A stretch of 64,000 bases of DNA from Acidocella aquatica (GCF_030160635.1 NZ_BSOS01000007.1:186001-250000), one strand, 5' to 3'; shown: positions 17,636 to 30,240, numbered from the stretch's first letter. Made by a program: numbers and translations. The notes: generated by a model not told the origin, from the sequence alone.

Positions 17636-18916
17636 ATGCTAAAAAAATTCATCTACACCGCTGGCGTCTCCATGCTGGCCCTCGGCACCGCACAGGCACA
17701 AACCAGCACGGCGCCAACCCTTGGCCAAAAATTGTTCGATGATGGCGTGTCGATCTCGCTGAACTACACAGGCGAGGCCGCCGCCAACCCCTCTGGCGGT
17801 ATCCGCCAGGGGGGAGACTACGCCGGGCAGGTGTTCCTCGGCGGCGATTTTGACATGAGCAAAATCGCCGGACTGACAGGCACCAGCGTGCATATCGCGC
17901 TCACCCAGCGCCACGGCCGCAACCTCGCGGCTGATTACATCGGCAACAACACCTCGGTGCAGGAGGTGTTCGGCACGCAGAATGTCCACCTGGCCTATTT
18001 CACCATCGAACAGAAACTGTTCAATGACCGGCTGGATATCACCGCGGGCCGCACGGTTGCCAACATCGCCTTCCTCAACTCGCCGCTCTATTGTCAGTTC
18101 CAGTCCAACTCGGCCTGCGGCAACCCGACCTTCATCTTCAAGGACAGCAATTTCACCTACTTCCCCGCGTCCAGCTGGGGCGGCGATGCGAAATTCCTGT
18201 TCACGCCCGATAGCTACATCCATGCCGGGCTGTATGAGGTGAACCCGGTCGACAAAACCTTCCTGGCGCATGGTTTCGATCTCTCCGGCAACCATGCCAC
18301 CGGCGTCGTCGTTCCGGCCGAGCTTGGCTACACCCCGGATGGCAATCTCTACGCCATTGGCGGCTGGTATGACACCGGCGCCTATTCCGACCCGCTGAAC
18401 GATGCCACCGGCCAGCCGGCCCTGCTCGCCGGCCAGCCCTACGCCACGCACCACGATCGTTCCGGCATGTTCCTGCGCTTCAACCAGACGGTTGACTCCA
18501 CCGGGCTTGCCGTGTTCGGCGTGTTCATGACCAAGCTCAGCGGCGAGGTGAACGAGAACCAATATTACGAGCTGGGCGCCGTGCAGACCGGCACCTTCGC
18601 CGGGCGCAGCCAGGACACCATCGGCTTTGTCGTCAACGATCAGGAATTCTCCAACGCGTTCCTGAACAACATTGCCCTGGCGCGTGAATCTGTGGGCGGA
18701 ACAGGCAATATCGCGCACCGTGAGATCATGATGGAGCTGAACTACGACGCCAAGCTCACCCCATGGATGACCGCGACGCCGAACGTCCAGTACATCATCA
18801 ACCCGGATCAGTCCGCTGAGCCGTACCGCAAGACCAACATCAAGAACGCCTTCGTTGTCGGTCTTAAATTCACCGTCGACCTCGCCCGTCTAGGCGGCTT
18901 CGCACCGCCGCAGTAA
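17636..18916 (+). CDS. oprB: Carbohydrate-selective porin, OprB family
   Basis: A 426-residue outer-membrane protein. It has a signal peptide (MLKKFIYTAGVSMLALGTAQA, cleavage near residue 21), alternating beta-strand composition and aromatic-rich strands. Family hallmarks include the N-terminal LFDDGVSISLNYTGE region, the central GGDAKFLFTPDSYIHAGLYEVNP and the C-terminal NAFVVGLKFTVDL. It should form a sugar-permeable channel that supplies fructose to FruA. It ends the first part of the run and is followed by a strong hairpin terminator before zwf. Actual selectivity cannot be inferred. Confidence 0.9.
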   Translation: MLKKFIYTAGVSMLALGTAQAQTSTAPTLGQKLFDDGVSISLNYTGEAAANPSGGIRQGGDYAGQVFLGGDFDMSKIAGLTGTSVHIALTQRHGRNLAADYIGNNTSVQEVFGTQNVHLAYFTIEQKLFNDRLDITAGRTVANIAFLNSPLYCQFQSNSACGNPTFIFKDSNFTYFPASSWGGDAKFLFTPDSYIHAGLYEVNPVDKTFLAHGFDLSGNHATGVVVPAELGYTPDGNLYAIGGWYDTGAYSDPLNDATGQPALLAGQPYATHHDRSGMFLRFNQTVDSTGLAVFGVFMTKLSGEVNENQYYELGAVQTGTFAGRSQDTIGFVVNDQEFSNAFLNNIALARESVGGTGNIAHREIMMELNYDAKLTPWMTATPNVQYIINPDQSAEPYRKTNIKNAFVVGLKFTVDLARLGGFAPPQ

Positions 18917-18923
18917 GCGGGGG

Positions 18924-18960
18924 ATCCGGGACCGCGCCGTGGCGCGGCGTGGTCCCGGAT
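18924..18960 (+). terminator. Hairpin after oprB
   Basis: ATCCGGGACC (18924-18933) pairs perfectly with GGTCCCGGAT (18951-18960), and five inner pairs extend the stem to 15 bp. Only a short T-rich stretch (GTCTATTTG) follows, so it may be partial and allow read-through into zwf. Confidence 0.7.
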
Positions 18961-18965
18961 GTCTA

Positions 18966-18993
18966 TTTGCCTTCACAGGCATTAGCGTACAAT
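18966..18993 (+). promoter_or_regulatory. Possible zwf promoter
   Basis: TACAAT at 18988-18993 with TTTGCC about 16 bp upstream lies between the oprB hairpin and the zwf ATG at 19025. It could give the Entner-Doudoroff genes their own transcription start. The -35 match is weak. Confidence 0.35.
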
Positions 18994-19024
18994 TTGCCCG
19001 CGCCACCGTGAACAAGGAATTGCC

Positions 19025-20503
19025 ATGACCAGCCGCGTCATCCCCGTTGTCCCATTTGTACTTGTGGTATTCGGCGCCACCGGCGACCTGGCCCGGCGCA
19101 AGCTGCTCCCCGCCATGTTCCACCGCGACATGGCGGGACAATTGCCCGAGGCTGCAAAAATCATCGGTGCCGCGCGCGGCAAGCTCACCGCGGATGCCTT
19201 CATTGCCCTCGCGCGCGAGTCGATCATCGAGCATGTCCCCGCCGAGGAGCGCAGCGAAGCCGATGTCGAGCGTTTCATCGCCCGGCTGGATTATCGCGCC
19301 GTGGAGGCTGATGACGATGGCGGCTGGCAAGAGCTGGCCCAGGCGCTTGCCTCCTACCGTGAGCGCGTCAACGTATTTTATCTCGCCACCGGCCCCGCCC
19401 TGTTCGGGCCCATCTGCGAGCGGCTTGGCCGCTTTGGCATGGCGCATGGCAATGCCCGTGTGGTGGTGGAGAAGCCGATTGGCAAAAACCTTGAATCCGC
19501 CAAGGAACTGAACGCGGCCATCGGCAAGGTCTTCCCCGAGGACCGGGTTTATCGCATCGACCATTACCTCGGCAAGGAGGCCGTGCAGAACCTCATGGCG
19601 CTGCGTTTCGCCAACGGGTTGTTCGAGCCGTTATGGGATGCCGCGCATATAGACCATGTGCAGATCACCGTTGCCGAAAGCCTGGGCGTGGAAGGCCGCG
19701 CCGGGTATTATGACACTGCGGGCGCCCTGCGCGACATGGTGCAAAACCATATTTTGCAATTGCTGTGCCTGGTGGCCATGGAACCCCCCGCGCGGCTGGA
19801 CGCCGATGCCGTGCGCGACGAAAAACTGAAGGTGCTGCGCGCGTTGAAGCCGATTGCCGATGCGCTCTCCACACAGGCGGTGGTGCGCGGCCAATACCGC
19901 GCGGGCGCCTCCGCCGGCGGCGCGGTGCGCGGATATCTCGACGAGCTGGGCGCGGAGACCAGCACCACCGAAACCTTCGTGGCGCTGAAGGCCGAGGTGC
20001 AGAACTGGCGCTGGGCCGGGGTGCCGTTTTATCTGCGCACCGGCAAGAGAATGCCCGAGCGTGTGTCCGATATCGTCATCACCTTCCGCCCGCCGCCGCA
20101 TTCGGTGTTCGACGCCTCCGCCGGGCCGATCGAGGCCAATAAGCTGGTCATCCGCCTGCAACCTGACGAGGGGGTGAAGCTCTGGCTGATGACCAAGGAC
20201 CCCGGGCCGGGCGGCATGCGCCTGCGCTCCGTGCCGCTGGACATGAGCTTCGCCAACGCCTTCCAGGTTCGCAACCCGGATGCGTATGAGCGCCTGGTGC
20301 TCGATGTAGTGCGCGGCAACCAGACGCTCTTTATGCGCCGCGACGAAGTTGAAGCCGCGTGGACGTGGATCGAGCCGATTCTCGAAGCCTGGTCGAACGC
20401 GGCGGAGCTGCCCAAACCCTACACCGCCGGCACCTGGGGCCCCTCGGCGGCGGTGGCGCTGATCGAGCGCGATGGCCGCACCTGGCTGGATGGCGGCGCA
20501 TGA
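19025..20503 (+). CDS. zwf: Glucose-6-phosphate dehydrogenase
   Basis: A 492-residue enzyme of normal length. The nucleotide-binding VVFGATGDLARRKLLPA is near residues 14-30 and the substrate-binding RIDHYLGKEAVQN near 178-190, with the catalytic His in the RIDHYLGKE context. It oxidises glucose-6-phosphate to 6-phosphogluconolactone, yielding NAD(P)H, as entry to the Entner-Doudoroff and pentose phosphate pathways. It heads the zwf-pgl-edd-eda-pgi-glpX run, and its stop overlaps the pgl start (ATGA). Cofactor preference is not judged here. Confidence 0.96.
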   Translation: MTSRVIPVVPFVLVVFGATGDLARRKLLPAMFHRDMAGQLPEAAKIIGAARGKLTADAFIALARESIIEHVPAEERSEADVERFIARLDYRAVEADDDGGWQELAQALASYRERVNVFYLATGPALFGPICERLGRFGMAHGNARVVVEKPIGKNLESAKELNAAIGKVFPEDRVYRIDHYLGKEAVQNLMALRFANGLFEPLWDAAHIDHVQITVAESLGVEGRAGYYDTAGALRDMVQNHILQLLCLVAMEPPARLDADAVRDEKLKVLRALKPIADALSTQAVVRGQYRAGASAGGAVRGYLDELGAETSTTETFVALKAEVQNWRWAGVPFYLRTGKRMPERVSDIVITFRPPPHSVFDASAGPIEANKLVIRLQPDEGVKLWLMTKDPGPGGMRLRSVPLDMSFANAFQVRNPDAYERLVLDVVRGNQTLFMRRDEVEAAWTWIEPILEAWSNAAELPKPYTAGTWGPSAAVALIERDGRTWLDGGA

Positions 20504-21171
20504 TGCATGAATTCTCCTCCCCCGCAGCGCTGGCTGACGCACTGGCCGATGCCGTGGCGGCCGCGCTCGCCGCGCGGCTGGCGCGCGAGGGCGCGGCGGC
20601 GCTCGCGGTTTCCGGCGGCACCACGCCGGTGAAATTTCTGCAGGCGCTGTCAGCGAAAGCCATCAATTGGTCACGCGTGACCGTGACCCTTGTGGATGAC
20701 CGCTGGGTGGCGGAATCTTCCGCGCGCTCCAACGCCGCGCTGGTTAAAAACCATCTGCTGCAAGGCCCGGCGGCGCAGGCGGCATTTGTGCCGCTGGTGA
20801 ACGGCGCGGCCACGCCCGAGGCCGGGCTTGCCGAAGTGGAACAGGCGATTGCCGCTCTGCCCCTGCCCTTCGCGGCGATCGTGCTCGGCATGGGGCTCGA
20901 TGGCCACACGGCCTCCTTCTTCCCCGGCGGCGACCGGCTGGCCGAAGCCCTTGCCCCCAGCCACGGCCAGCGCGTGGAGAGCATGCGCGCACCCGCCGCC
21001 GTTGAACCGCGCATCACGCTTACCCTGCCGGTATTGCTGCAGGCCGATTTCGTGGCGCTGCATATCGAGGGCGCCGCCAAGCGCGAATTATTGCAAAGCG
21101 GCGCGGCGAAACTGCCGGTCCGCGCCGTACTCGCCCGCAACCCCGCACCCGCTATTTTCTGGAGTCCCTAA
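20500..21171 (+). CDS. pgl: 6-phosphogluconolactonase
   Basis: A DevB-type lactonase of 223 residues, with [14 protein letters not shown] near residues 37-50, [16 protein letters not shown] and the [14 protein letters not shown] motif characteristic of the NagB/Pgl fold. It hydrolyses 6-phosphogluconolactone to 6-phosphogluconate. The frame opens further upstream inside zwf, but the ATG at 20500 overlaps the zwf stop as a coupling signal; a second ATG follows immediately. Edd begins 2 bp after the stop. Confidence 0.93.
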   Translation: MMHEFSSPAALADALADAVAAALAARLAREGAAALAVSGGTTPVKFLQALSAKAINWSRVTVTLVDDRWVAESSARSNAALVKNHLLQGPAAQAAFVPLVNGAATPEAGLAEVEQAIAALPLPFAAIVLGMGLDGHTASFFPGGDRLAEALAPSHGQRVESMRAPAAVEPRITLTLPVLLQADFVALHIEGAAKRELLQSGAAKLPVRAVLARNPAPAIFWSP

Positions 21172-21173
21172 GC

Positions 21174-22993
<1,820 letters not shown>

Positions 22994-22997
<4 letters not shown>

Positions 22998-23641
22998 ACC
23001 TCGAAACCATTTTGCGCGCAGCACCGGTGATCCCGGTTGTCATCATCGACCATCTCTCGCAGGCGGTGCCGCTCGCGCGCGCGCTTGTCGCCGGGGGATT
23101 GCCGGTGATTGAAATCACCTTGCGCACCGCCGTGGGGCTGGAGGCCATTCGCGCCATCGCGGCGGAAGTGCCTGATGCGATCGTTGGCGCCGGCACCGTG
23201 CTGAGTGGCGCGCAGTTTGAAAAAACCGTGACGGCGGGCGCCAAATTCGCGGTCTCGCCCGGCGCCACCGAGGCCCTGCTTGATGCCGTGGCCGGGGCGC
23301 AGGTCAAACTGCTTCCCGGTATCGCCACCGCCTCCGAGGCGATGCGGCTGATCGAACGGGGCTATGAGTTCGCCAAGCTCTTCCCCGCCGAAGCCTCCGG
23401 CGGGGCTGCGTTTTTATCGTCCATCGCCTCGCCGCTGCCGCAGCTTAAATTCTGCCCGACCGGCGGGATCACGCCGGATTCAGCGCCCCGGTATCTGAAG
23501 CTGCCCAACGTGATCTGCATCGGCGGCTCCTGGATGGTGAACCGCGCGATGATCGCCGCCGGGGACTGGAGCGGGATCACCGCCGCCGCCGCGCAGGCCG
23601 CGGCGTTGAATATCCACCGGAGGAGTGCGGCGCATGGATAA
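22994..23641 (+). CDS. eda: KDPG aldolase
   Basis: A class I aldolase of 215 residues. Glu40 with Arg44-Thr45 is in VIEITLRTA, and the Schiff-base Lys128 is in [13 protein letters not shown]. It cleaves 2-keto-3-deoxy-6-phosphogluconate to pyruvate and glyceraldehyde-3-phosphate. A longer frame exists upstream, but the ATG at 22994 overlaps the edd stop (ATGA) and gives the normal Eda N-terminus. The 3' end overlaps the pgi start by 8 bp and contains the GGAGG ribosome site for pgi. Confidence 0.95.
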
Positions 23642-25210
23642 ACTATGGACCGAGCTGGCGGCGGCGCAGCAGGCCACCCCCTCCCTGCGCGCGTTGTTCG
23701 CGCAAAACCCTGACCGTTTCGCTGAATTTTCCGCCGGGCTGGATGATCTGCTGCTCGATTATTCGAAGACCGGCCTGACGGAGACAACCCGCGCGCTGCT
23801 GCTGCAACTCGCCGAGGCAACTGAGGTTGCCCAAAAGCGCGACGCGATGTTCGCGGGGGAGAAGATCAACACCACGGAGAACCGCGCGGTGCTGCATACC
23901 GCCCTGCGCAACATTGCCAATACGCCGGTCTATGTGGACGGCGCGGATGTGATGCCCGAGGTGAACAAAACCTTCGACGCTCTGTTCAAGTTTGCCCAGG
24001 CCGTGCGCGCGGGCGAAATCACCGCCGCCGATGGCGGCGCGTTCAGCGATGTCATCAACATCGGCATCGGCGGCTCAGACCTCGGCCCGGCCATGGTCAC
24101 CGGCGCACTGGCGCCTTATCATGATGGCCCGCGCGTGCATTTCGTCTCCAATGTGGATGGCGCACATCTGGCCGACACCATCCGCCCGCTCGACCCCGCG
24201 CGCACGCTCATCATCGTCGCCTCCAAAACCTTCACCACCATCGAGACCATGACCAACGCCCATTCGGCGCGGCAATGGATTGTGGAGGCGCTGGGCGAAC
24301 AGGCGGTGGCGCGGCATTTCGCCGCTGTGTCAACCGCGCTGGACAAGGGCGCGGTGTTCGGGATTCTGCCTGAGCGGACCTTCGGATTCTGGGACTGGGT
24401 GGGTGGGCGCTATTCCATCTGGTCGGCCATCGGCCTGCCGGTGATGCTGGCCATCGGCCCAGAAAATTTCCGTGAATTCCTCACCGGCGCGCATGAGATG
24501 GACCAGCATTTCCGCACCGCGCCCTTTGCTAACAATCTGCCCGTGCTGCTCGCCCTCACCGGGATATGGCACCGCAACATCTGCGGCCACGCGGCGCGCG
24601 CGGTGTTGCCATATGATCAGCGCCTCGCGCGCTTTCCCGCGTATCTGCAACAGCTTGACATGGAGTCCAACGGCAAGCGCGTGCGCAAGGATGGCAGCGC
24701 CGTGACGCAGGCCACCGGCCCGCTCGTGTGGGGCGAACCCGGCACCAACGGCCAGCATGCCTTCTACCAGCTTCTGCACCAGGGCACCGCGGTTATTCCT
24801 TGCGAGTTCCTCATCGCGGCGCAGGGGCATGAGCCGGCCATGCGTGAGCACCATAATCTGCTCATCGCCAATTGCCTGGCGCAGACGCGCGCCTTGATGC
24901 TCGGCCGCACGCTGGAGGAAGCCCACGGCAACCCGCACCGCGTGTTCCCCGGCAACCGCCCCTCGGTCACCATTGCCTATAACAAGCTGACCCCGCGCAC
25001 CCTCGGGCGGCTCATCGCATTATACGAGCACCGCGTGTTCGTCGAAGCCGCCATCTGGGGCATCAATGCGTTCGACCAATGGGGCGTGGAACTCGGCAAG
25101 GAGCTTGCCACCGGGTTGCTGCCCATCGTCGCCAGCGGCCGGCCCGACCAAAGTGCCGATTCCTCAACCGCAGGGCTTGTTCTGCATCTTACCAAAAAGG
25201 ATACCGCGCC

Positions 25211-25214
<4 letters not shown>
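23634..25214 (+). CDS. pgi: Glucose-6-phosphate isomerase
   Basis: A 526-residue phosphoglucose isomerase. It has [13 protein letters not shown] near residue 143, [13 protein letters not shown] near 200, and [14 protein letters not shown] near 257, the PGI signature regions, plus the C-terminal [17 protein letters not shown]. It interconverts fructose-6-phosphate and glucose-6-phosphate. I start at 23634 because GGAGGAG lies at a normal distance upstream; three extra in-frame codons precede it. In this cluster it links FruK/GlpX products to zwf. Confidence 0.95.
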
Positions 25215-26194
<980 letters not shown>

Positions 26195-26225
26195 TAGCGC
26201 AACAGAGGTACACGGCGCGGCCGGT

Positions 26226-28805
26226 TCAGCTTAACCCGCGCCCCGATATGCCGCCGCGGCGAAAGCGCCGGAGCACCCACGCCACCAGCTCATTCACGGC
26301 AAAGCTACCGGCGGCGGCGGCCATGGCGAGCACGATCTGGCGCGCGCCCAGCGGCCCGAACCCGAAGAGATGGCGCAGCCACGGCACCGCCAGCGTTGCG
26401 ATCAACGATGGCAGCGTGATCGCAACAACAATCCCCAATGCCTGGTTTGGCTTCAACAAGGCGCGCACGGCGCTGGAATCCAGCCCCTTGTTGGTTAGCA
26501 CCAGCCCCAAATTACCCAGCACCAGCGTAACAAATGCCATCGCCCGGGCCGTGGCCTCACCCCCCGGCCCGCCCGCGCCCGCCAGAAATATCAGGAGCGC
26601 CATGGCCAGCACCACAACGCCCTGCCCAAGCCCCCGCAACAGCAACGCCAAATTAAACAGCGACGCGCCGGGCAGCCGGGGAGGCCGGGACATCACGCCA
26701 TCGTCTTCCGGTTCCGCCTCAAACACGATGGAGGATGCCGGATCGATGATCAGCTCCAGGAAGACCACATGGATCGGCCCGAGCAGCGAGGGCCAGCCCA
26801 GCAGCACCGGAATGAGCGACATGCCGACAATCGGCACATGCACGGCGAGGATATAGGCGAAGGCCTTGCGCAAATTGCCGTCAATCCGCCGCCCGAGGCG
26901 GATGGCCGCGACCAGGCTGGTGAAATCATCATCGAGCAGCACCAGCGAAGCCGCTTCCCGCGCCACATCGGTGCCGCGCCCGCCCATGGCGACGCCGATA
27001 TGCGCGGCTTTGAGCGAGGGGGCGTCGTTGACACCATCGCCCGTCATCGCCACGATCTCGCCATTGGCGGCGAAAGCCTGCACCAGCCGCAGCTTTTGTT
27101 CCGGCATGATACGGGCGAACACCCGCGCCTGCGCGACGCGCTGGCGCAGCGCCGGCTCATCCAGCATCGCGATTTCCTGGCCGGTGAGCACGCTGGCGCT
27201 GGCGATGCCGGCCTGCCGCGCGATCGCCAGCGCCGTCGCGGGGTGGTCTCCGGTGATCATGGCAACATCGATGCCAGCGCTGCGGCATGCCGCCACCGCC
27301 TCGCTCACGCCGGGGCGCAGCGGGTCGGCGAGGCCGGTCAGCCCCAGAAACGTATAGTCAAAATCATGCTGCGATTCTGGCCAGCCGGGCGCGGCATGCA
27401 CCCCCTTGGCGATGGCCAGAACCCGCAGGCCCTCGTCCGCCATCCGCGCCACATCCAGCCGGAGCGCCTCCAGCGCGGGCGCCCCCATATGGCAAAGGTC
27501 CGCAACCGCCTCCGGCGCCCCCTTCGCCGCGATGACATAAGGGCCGCCGGGGCTGGCGCGCCACGCCTGAGACATCGCCAGCAGCCCCGCCTGGAGAGGA
27601 TAGTGCCGCGCCAGCTCCCAGCCCGCGTGCAGATGCGCCGTATCGGCCAGAAACCGCTGGCCCAAGCGATGAAACGCCTGTTCCATCGGGTCAAACGGGT
27701 CCGCCTGGCTCGCCAGGATGGAGAATTCCACCAGCTCATGAAACGCCTCTGGCAGGGCCGGGGCCGTCTCCCCCATAGCGAGGCGCTGCTCCCCGGCCTT
27801 GAGCGCCGCCACCGACATGCGGTTCTGCGTCATGGTGCCGGTCTTGTCGGCGCAAAGCAGCGTCGCGGTGCCCAGCGCCTCGATCGCCGCCGAGCGGCGG
27901 GCCAGCACATGCCGCTGCGACAGGCGCCAGGCGCCCAGCACGAGGAAGATCGTGAGAACCAGAGGAAACTCCTCCGGCAGTGCTGCCATGGCGAGGGTGA
28001 TGCCCGCGAGAACGGCCTGCAGCCACTGACCGTGCAGCAGCCCATAAACAATGGCCAGAACAATGGAAGCGCCGATACCCGCGGTGGCGAACACCCAGAC
28101 GAGGCGGCGCATTTGCAGTTGCAGCGGCGCCGGTGCGGCCTCCACAGTCGCCAGGGATTTGCCGATCCGGCCGATGGCGCTACGCGGCCCCGTGGCGGTG
28201 ACACGCGCGGTGCCGCTGCCACCAACAATCAGGCTGCCAGCCCAGACATAGGGGCTGTCATCGCCGCCGGGGATGGCTTGCGCGGTGCTTGCGGCACCGG
28301 CGCGCTTGCGTACGGGCACGGATTCGCCGGTGAGCAAAGCCTCGTCCACCTGCATGGCCCCGGCCTCAAGCAGCAGAGCATCCGCCGGAACCCGCTCACC
28401 CTCGTTCACGCTGATCAGATCCCCGCGCACCAGCTCGCGGGCGGGCAGGCGCAGGCGCTGCCCGCCGCGCCAGACCAGCGCCCGTGGGCTTGCGAGGTCG
28501 CGCAGCGCCGCCAGGGCATTTTCCGTGCGGGTTTCCTGCACCACCACCATGCCGACATTGAGCAGGGCAAAGCCCAGCAGGATCAGCGCCTCCGCCAGAT
28601 TGCCGAGCAGCAGATAGATGACACCCGCACCCAGCAGCAGTTGCAGCATCGGCTCGCGCACGGCATCCCACGCGATGCGCGGCAAATGGCGGCGCTGGTC
28701 CTGCGGCAGTTCATTCGGCCCATCCAGGCGCAGCCGTTCCAGCGCCTCGGCCGAGGACAGCCCGGGGCCGCTACCGGACATAGCTGGGTCAATCGGTTTC
28801 GTCAT
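26226..28805 (-). CDS. Cation-translocating P-type ATPase (P2-like)
   Basis: An 859-residue P-type ATPase. An N-terminal cation-ATPase domain contains LTGESVPVRK. The phosphorylation site DKTGTMTQNRMSV is near residue 315 and the hinge TGDGVNDAPSLKAAHIGVAMG near 610, with about ten membrane segments. It resembles Ca2+/Mg2+-type pumps, but the ion-binding stretch in the fourth helix reads MAALPEEFPLVLT, with PEEFP where SERCA/PacL pumps have PEGLP, so the ion is uncertain. It converges on glpX with a 31-bp gap and is divergent from a VIT-type metal transporter. The ATG at 28805 starts the family domain normally. Confidence 0.9.
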   Translation of the reverse strand: MTKPIDPAMSGSGPGLSSAEALERLRLDGPNELPQDQRRHLPRIAWDAVREPMLQLLLGAGVIYLLLGNLAEALILLGFALLNVGMVVVQETRTENALAALRDLASPRALVWRGGQRLRLPARELVRGDLISVNEGERVPADALLLEAGAMQVDEALLTGESVPVRKRAGAASTAQAIPGGDDSPYVWAGSLIVGGSGTARVTATGPRSAIGRIGKSLATVEAAPAPLQLQMRRLVWVFATAGIGASIVLAIVYGLLHGQWLQAVLAGITLAMAALPEEFPLVLTIFLVLGAWRLSQRHVLARRSAAIEALGTATLLCADKTGTMTQNRMSVAALKAGEQRLAMGETAPALPEAFHELVEFSILASQADPFDPMEQAFHRLGQRFLADTAHLHAGWELARHYPLQAGLLAMSQAWRASPGGPYVIAAKGAPEAVADLCHMGAPALEALRLDVARMADEGLRVLAIAKGVHAAPGWPESQHDFDYTFLGLTGLADPLRPGVSEAVAACRSAGIDVAMITGDHPATALAIARQAGIASASVLTGQEIAMLDEPALRQRVAQARVFARIMPEQKLRLVQAFAANGEIVAMTGDGVNDAPSLKAAHIGVAMGGRGTDVAREAASLVLLDDDFTSLVAAIRLGRRIDGNLRKAFAYILAVHVPIVGMSLIPVLLGWPSLLGPIHVVFLELIIDPASSIVFEAEPEDDGVMSRPPRLPGASLFNLALLLRGLGQGVVVLAMALLIFLAGAGGPGGEATARAMAFVTLVLGNLGLVLTNKGLDSSAVRALLKPNQALGIVVAITLPSLIATLAVPWLRHLFGFGPLGARQIVLAMAAAAGSFAVNELVAWVLRRFRRGGISGRGLS

Positions 28806-28852
28806 ATGGCGAGCCTAGAGCCAATCGAAACTGCCGCGCAATGTTACGCGCA

Positions 28853-28895
28853 TTGATCTGGCTCAATATGCCTGCGGCCTGGGCGATGCTATAAG
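28853..28895 (+). promoter_or_regulatory. FNR-like box and -10 upstream of the VIT-type transporter
   Basis: TTGATCTGGCTCAA (28853-28866) differs from TTGATnnnnATCAA at one position. TATAAG lies at 28890-28895, its first base 30.5 bp from the box centre, one base more than at the other two FNR-type sites in the window. The predicted start leaves a short leader before the AAGGA ribosome site at 28906-28910. Confidence 0.55.
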
Positions 28896-28921
28896 CGCGC
28901 CGGAAAAGGAATTTGACGCAC

Positions 28922-29620
28922 ATGATCGTACATATCCACACGGAAAACCATCTGATTGAGCGGACCGGCTGGCTGCGCGCCGCTGTTCTGGGCGCCAATG
29001 ATGGCATTATCTCAACCGCCAGCCTTATCCTCGGCGTGGTCTCCGCCGGGGGAACACAGCACGATGCCCTGGTTGCGGGCGTCGCCGGGCTGGTCGCGGG
29101 CGCGATGGCGATGGCCGCTGGCGAATATGTCTCGGTAAGTTCACAGAGCGACACCGAGAACGCCGCGCTGGCCAAGGAGCGGCATGAGTTGGCGACATCC
29201 CCCGCCCATGAGGCGGAGGAGCTGGCGCAGATTTATGTCAACCGTGGCGTCGAGCCCGAGCTTGCGCGCGAAGTCTCGCGCCAGCTCATGGTCAAGGATG
29301 CGCTGGCCGCGCATGCCCGCGATGAGCTGGGTATTTCGCACACAACGGGCGCCAACCCCATTGAGGCCGCGCTCGCCTCGGCGCTGACATTCTCCGCCGG
29401 CGCCGCGGCGCCGCTGATTATCGCCGTGGTCTCACCGCTGACATTGGTGATGCCCGCCATCGGCATCGGCGCCATGCTCTTCCTGGCCGTGCTCGGCGCG
29501 GTGGGCGCCAAGGCGGGGGGCGCCGCGCCGCTGAAACCGGCCCTGCGCGTGCTCTTCTGGGGCGCGCTGGCCATGGCGGCGACAACCGGCATCGGCCGGC
29601 TGTTTGGCACCGTGGCCTGA
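28922..29620 (+). CDS. VIT1/CCC1-family Fe2+/Mn2+ transporter
   Basis: An integral membrane protein of about 232 residues. The start of the first helix holds RAAVLGANDGIISTASLILGV, followed by AMAAGEYVSVSSQSDTE, both hallmark stretches of the VIT1/CCC1/nodulin-21 family, which moves Fe2+ or Mn2+ out of the cytosol. A cytoplasmic helical metal-binding segment (about 75-130) lies between the helix pairs. I start at the ATG at 28922, about 11 nt from AAGGA; a TTG three codons earlier is possible. It is probably cotranscribed with the cytochrome b561 gene 20 bp downstream, from an FNR-like promoter. Confidence 0.88.
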   Translation: MIVHIHTENHLIERTGWLRAAVLGANDGIISTASLILGVVSAGGTQHDALVAGVAGLVAGAMAMAAGEYVSVSSQSDTENAALAKERHELATSPAHEAEELAQIYVNRGVEPELAREVSRQLMVKDALAAHARDELGISHTTGANPIEAALASALTFSAGAAAPLIIAVVSPLTLVMPAIGIGAMLFLAVLGAVGAKAGGAAPLKPALRVLFWGALAMAATTGIGRLFGTVA

Positions 29621-29640
29621 ACCCGGAGCACCCCGCGAAC

Positions 29641-30186
29641 ATGAATAACGCAACGGCCCCCGCCCGTTACGACGGCGTCTCCATCATCCTTCACTGGGCC
29701 ACCGCGGCGCTGGTGGTGCTGCAATTCGGCTCGGCCGAGACCTGGGATTTTTTCCCCAAGGCCGTGCGGCATGTCATGATTACCGGGCATATGTCCTTCG
29801 GCGTGATCCTCACCGCGGTCATCGCGCTGCGCGTTTTATGGCGCCTGACCCCCGGCTACAGCGCACCCGCCGCCGGCTCTGAGCTTATGGACCGCGCCGC
29901 GAAGGCGATGCACCATACGCTATATGCGCTCATCGCCGCCGAAGTGCCCCTGGGCTTTTTCACGCGCTGGACCGATAATCACGCATTGAGCTTTTTCGGC
30001 CTGCTCATCGCCTCGCCCTTCGGCACCTTCTCAAAGGCGGCCGGCGGCTTTGTCGACGAAATTCATGATCTCAACGCCTGGCTGATCATGATCCTGGTTG
30101 CTGGCCACGCCCTGGCGGCGCTGTATCACCACTACCTCCTGCGCGACGATATTCTGCGCCGGATGCTGCCGCGGCGGGCGCGATAG
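29641..30186 (+). CDS. Cytochrome b561, bacterial type
   Basis: A 181-residue four-helix membrane cytochrome of the prokaryotic b561/CybB family. It begins with RYDGVSIILHWATAALVVLQFG, whose His is a likely haem ligand. Further conserved histidines are in ITGHMSFG, AMHHTLYALI and AGHALAALYHHYLLRD, which fits binding of two b haems. It would pass electrons between quinol and a periplasmic or membrane acceptor; the partner is unknown. It follows the VIT-type transporter by 20 bp, so iron handling linked to redox is conceivable but unproven. A strong palindrome follows the stop. Confidence 0.88.
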   Translation: MNNATAPARYDGVSIILHWATAALVVLQFGSAETWDFFPKAVRHVMITGHMSFGVILTAVIALRVLWRLTPGYSAPAAGSELMDRAAKAMHHTLYALIAAEVPLGFFTRWTDNHALSFFGLLIASPFGTFSKAAGGFVDEIHDLNAWLIMILVAGHALAALYHHYLLRDDILRRMLPRRAR

Positions 30187-30218
30187 AGCGTGATTGCCTC
30201 ACGTCAATCACGCTCTAT
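30183..30218. repeat. Palindromic element, 14-bp stem
   Basis: ATAGAGCGTGATTG (30183-30196) is perfectly complementary to CAATCACGCTCTAT (30205-30218) around an 8-nt loop, starting within the cytochrome b561 stop region. A short T-rich tract follows, so it may also terminate transcription. The AGAGC start recalls dispersed alphaproteobacterial palindromes. Confidence 0.75.
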
Positions 30219-30240
30219 CTTATGTTTTACGGTCAATTTC

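Noticed and set aside
28806..28852. FNR control of the P-type ATPase from the same box
   Set aside because: At the expected distance on the minus strand the sequence reads TTTCGA, a poor -10; only the plus-strand gene has a good one.
26769..28856. 695-codon plus-strand frame
   Set aside because: Fully antisense to the P-type ATPase; long shadows are expected in such GC-rich DNA.
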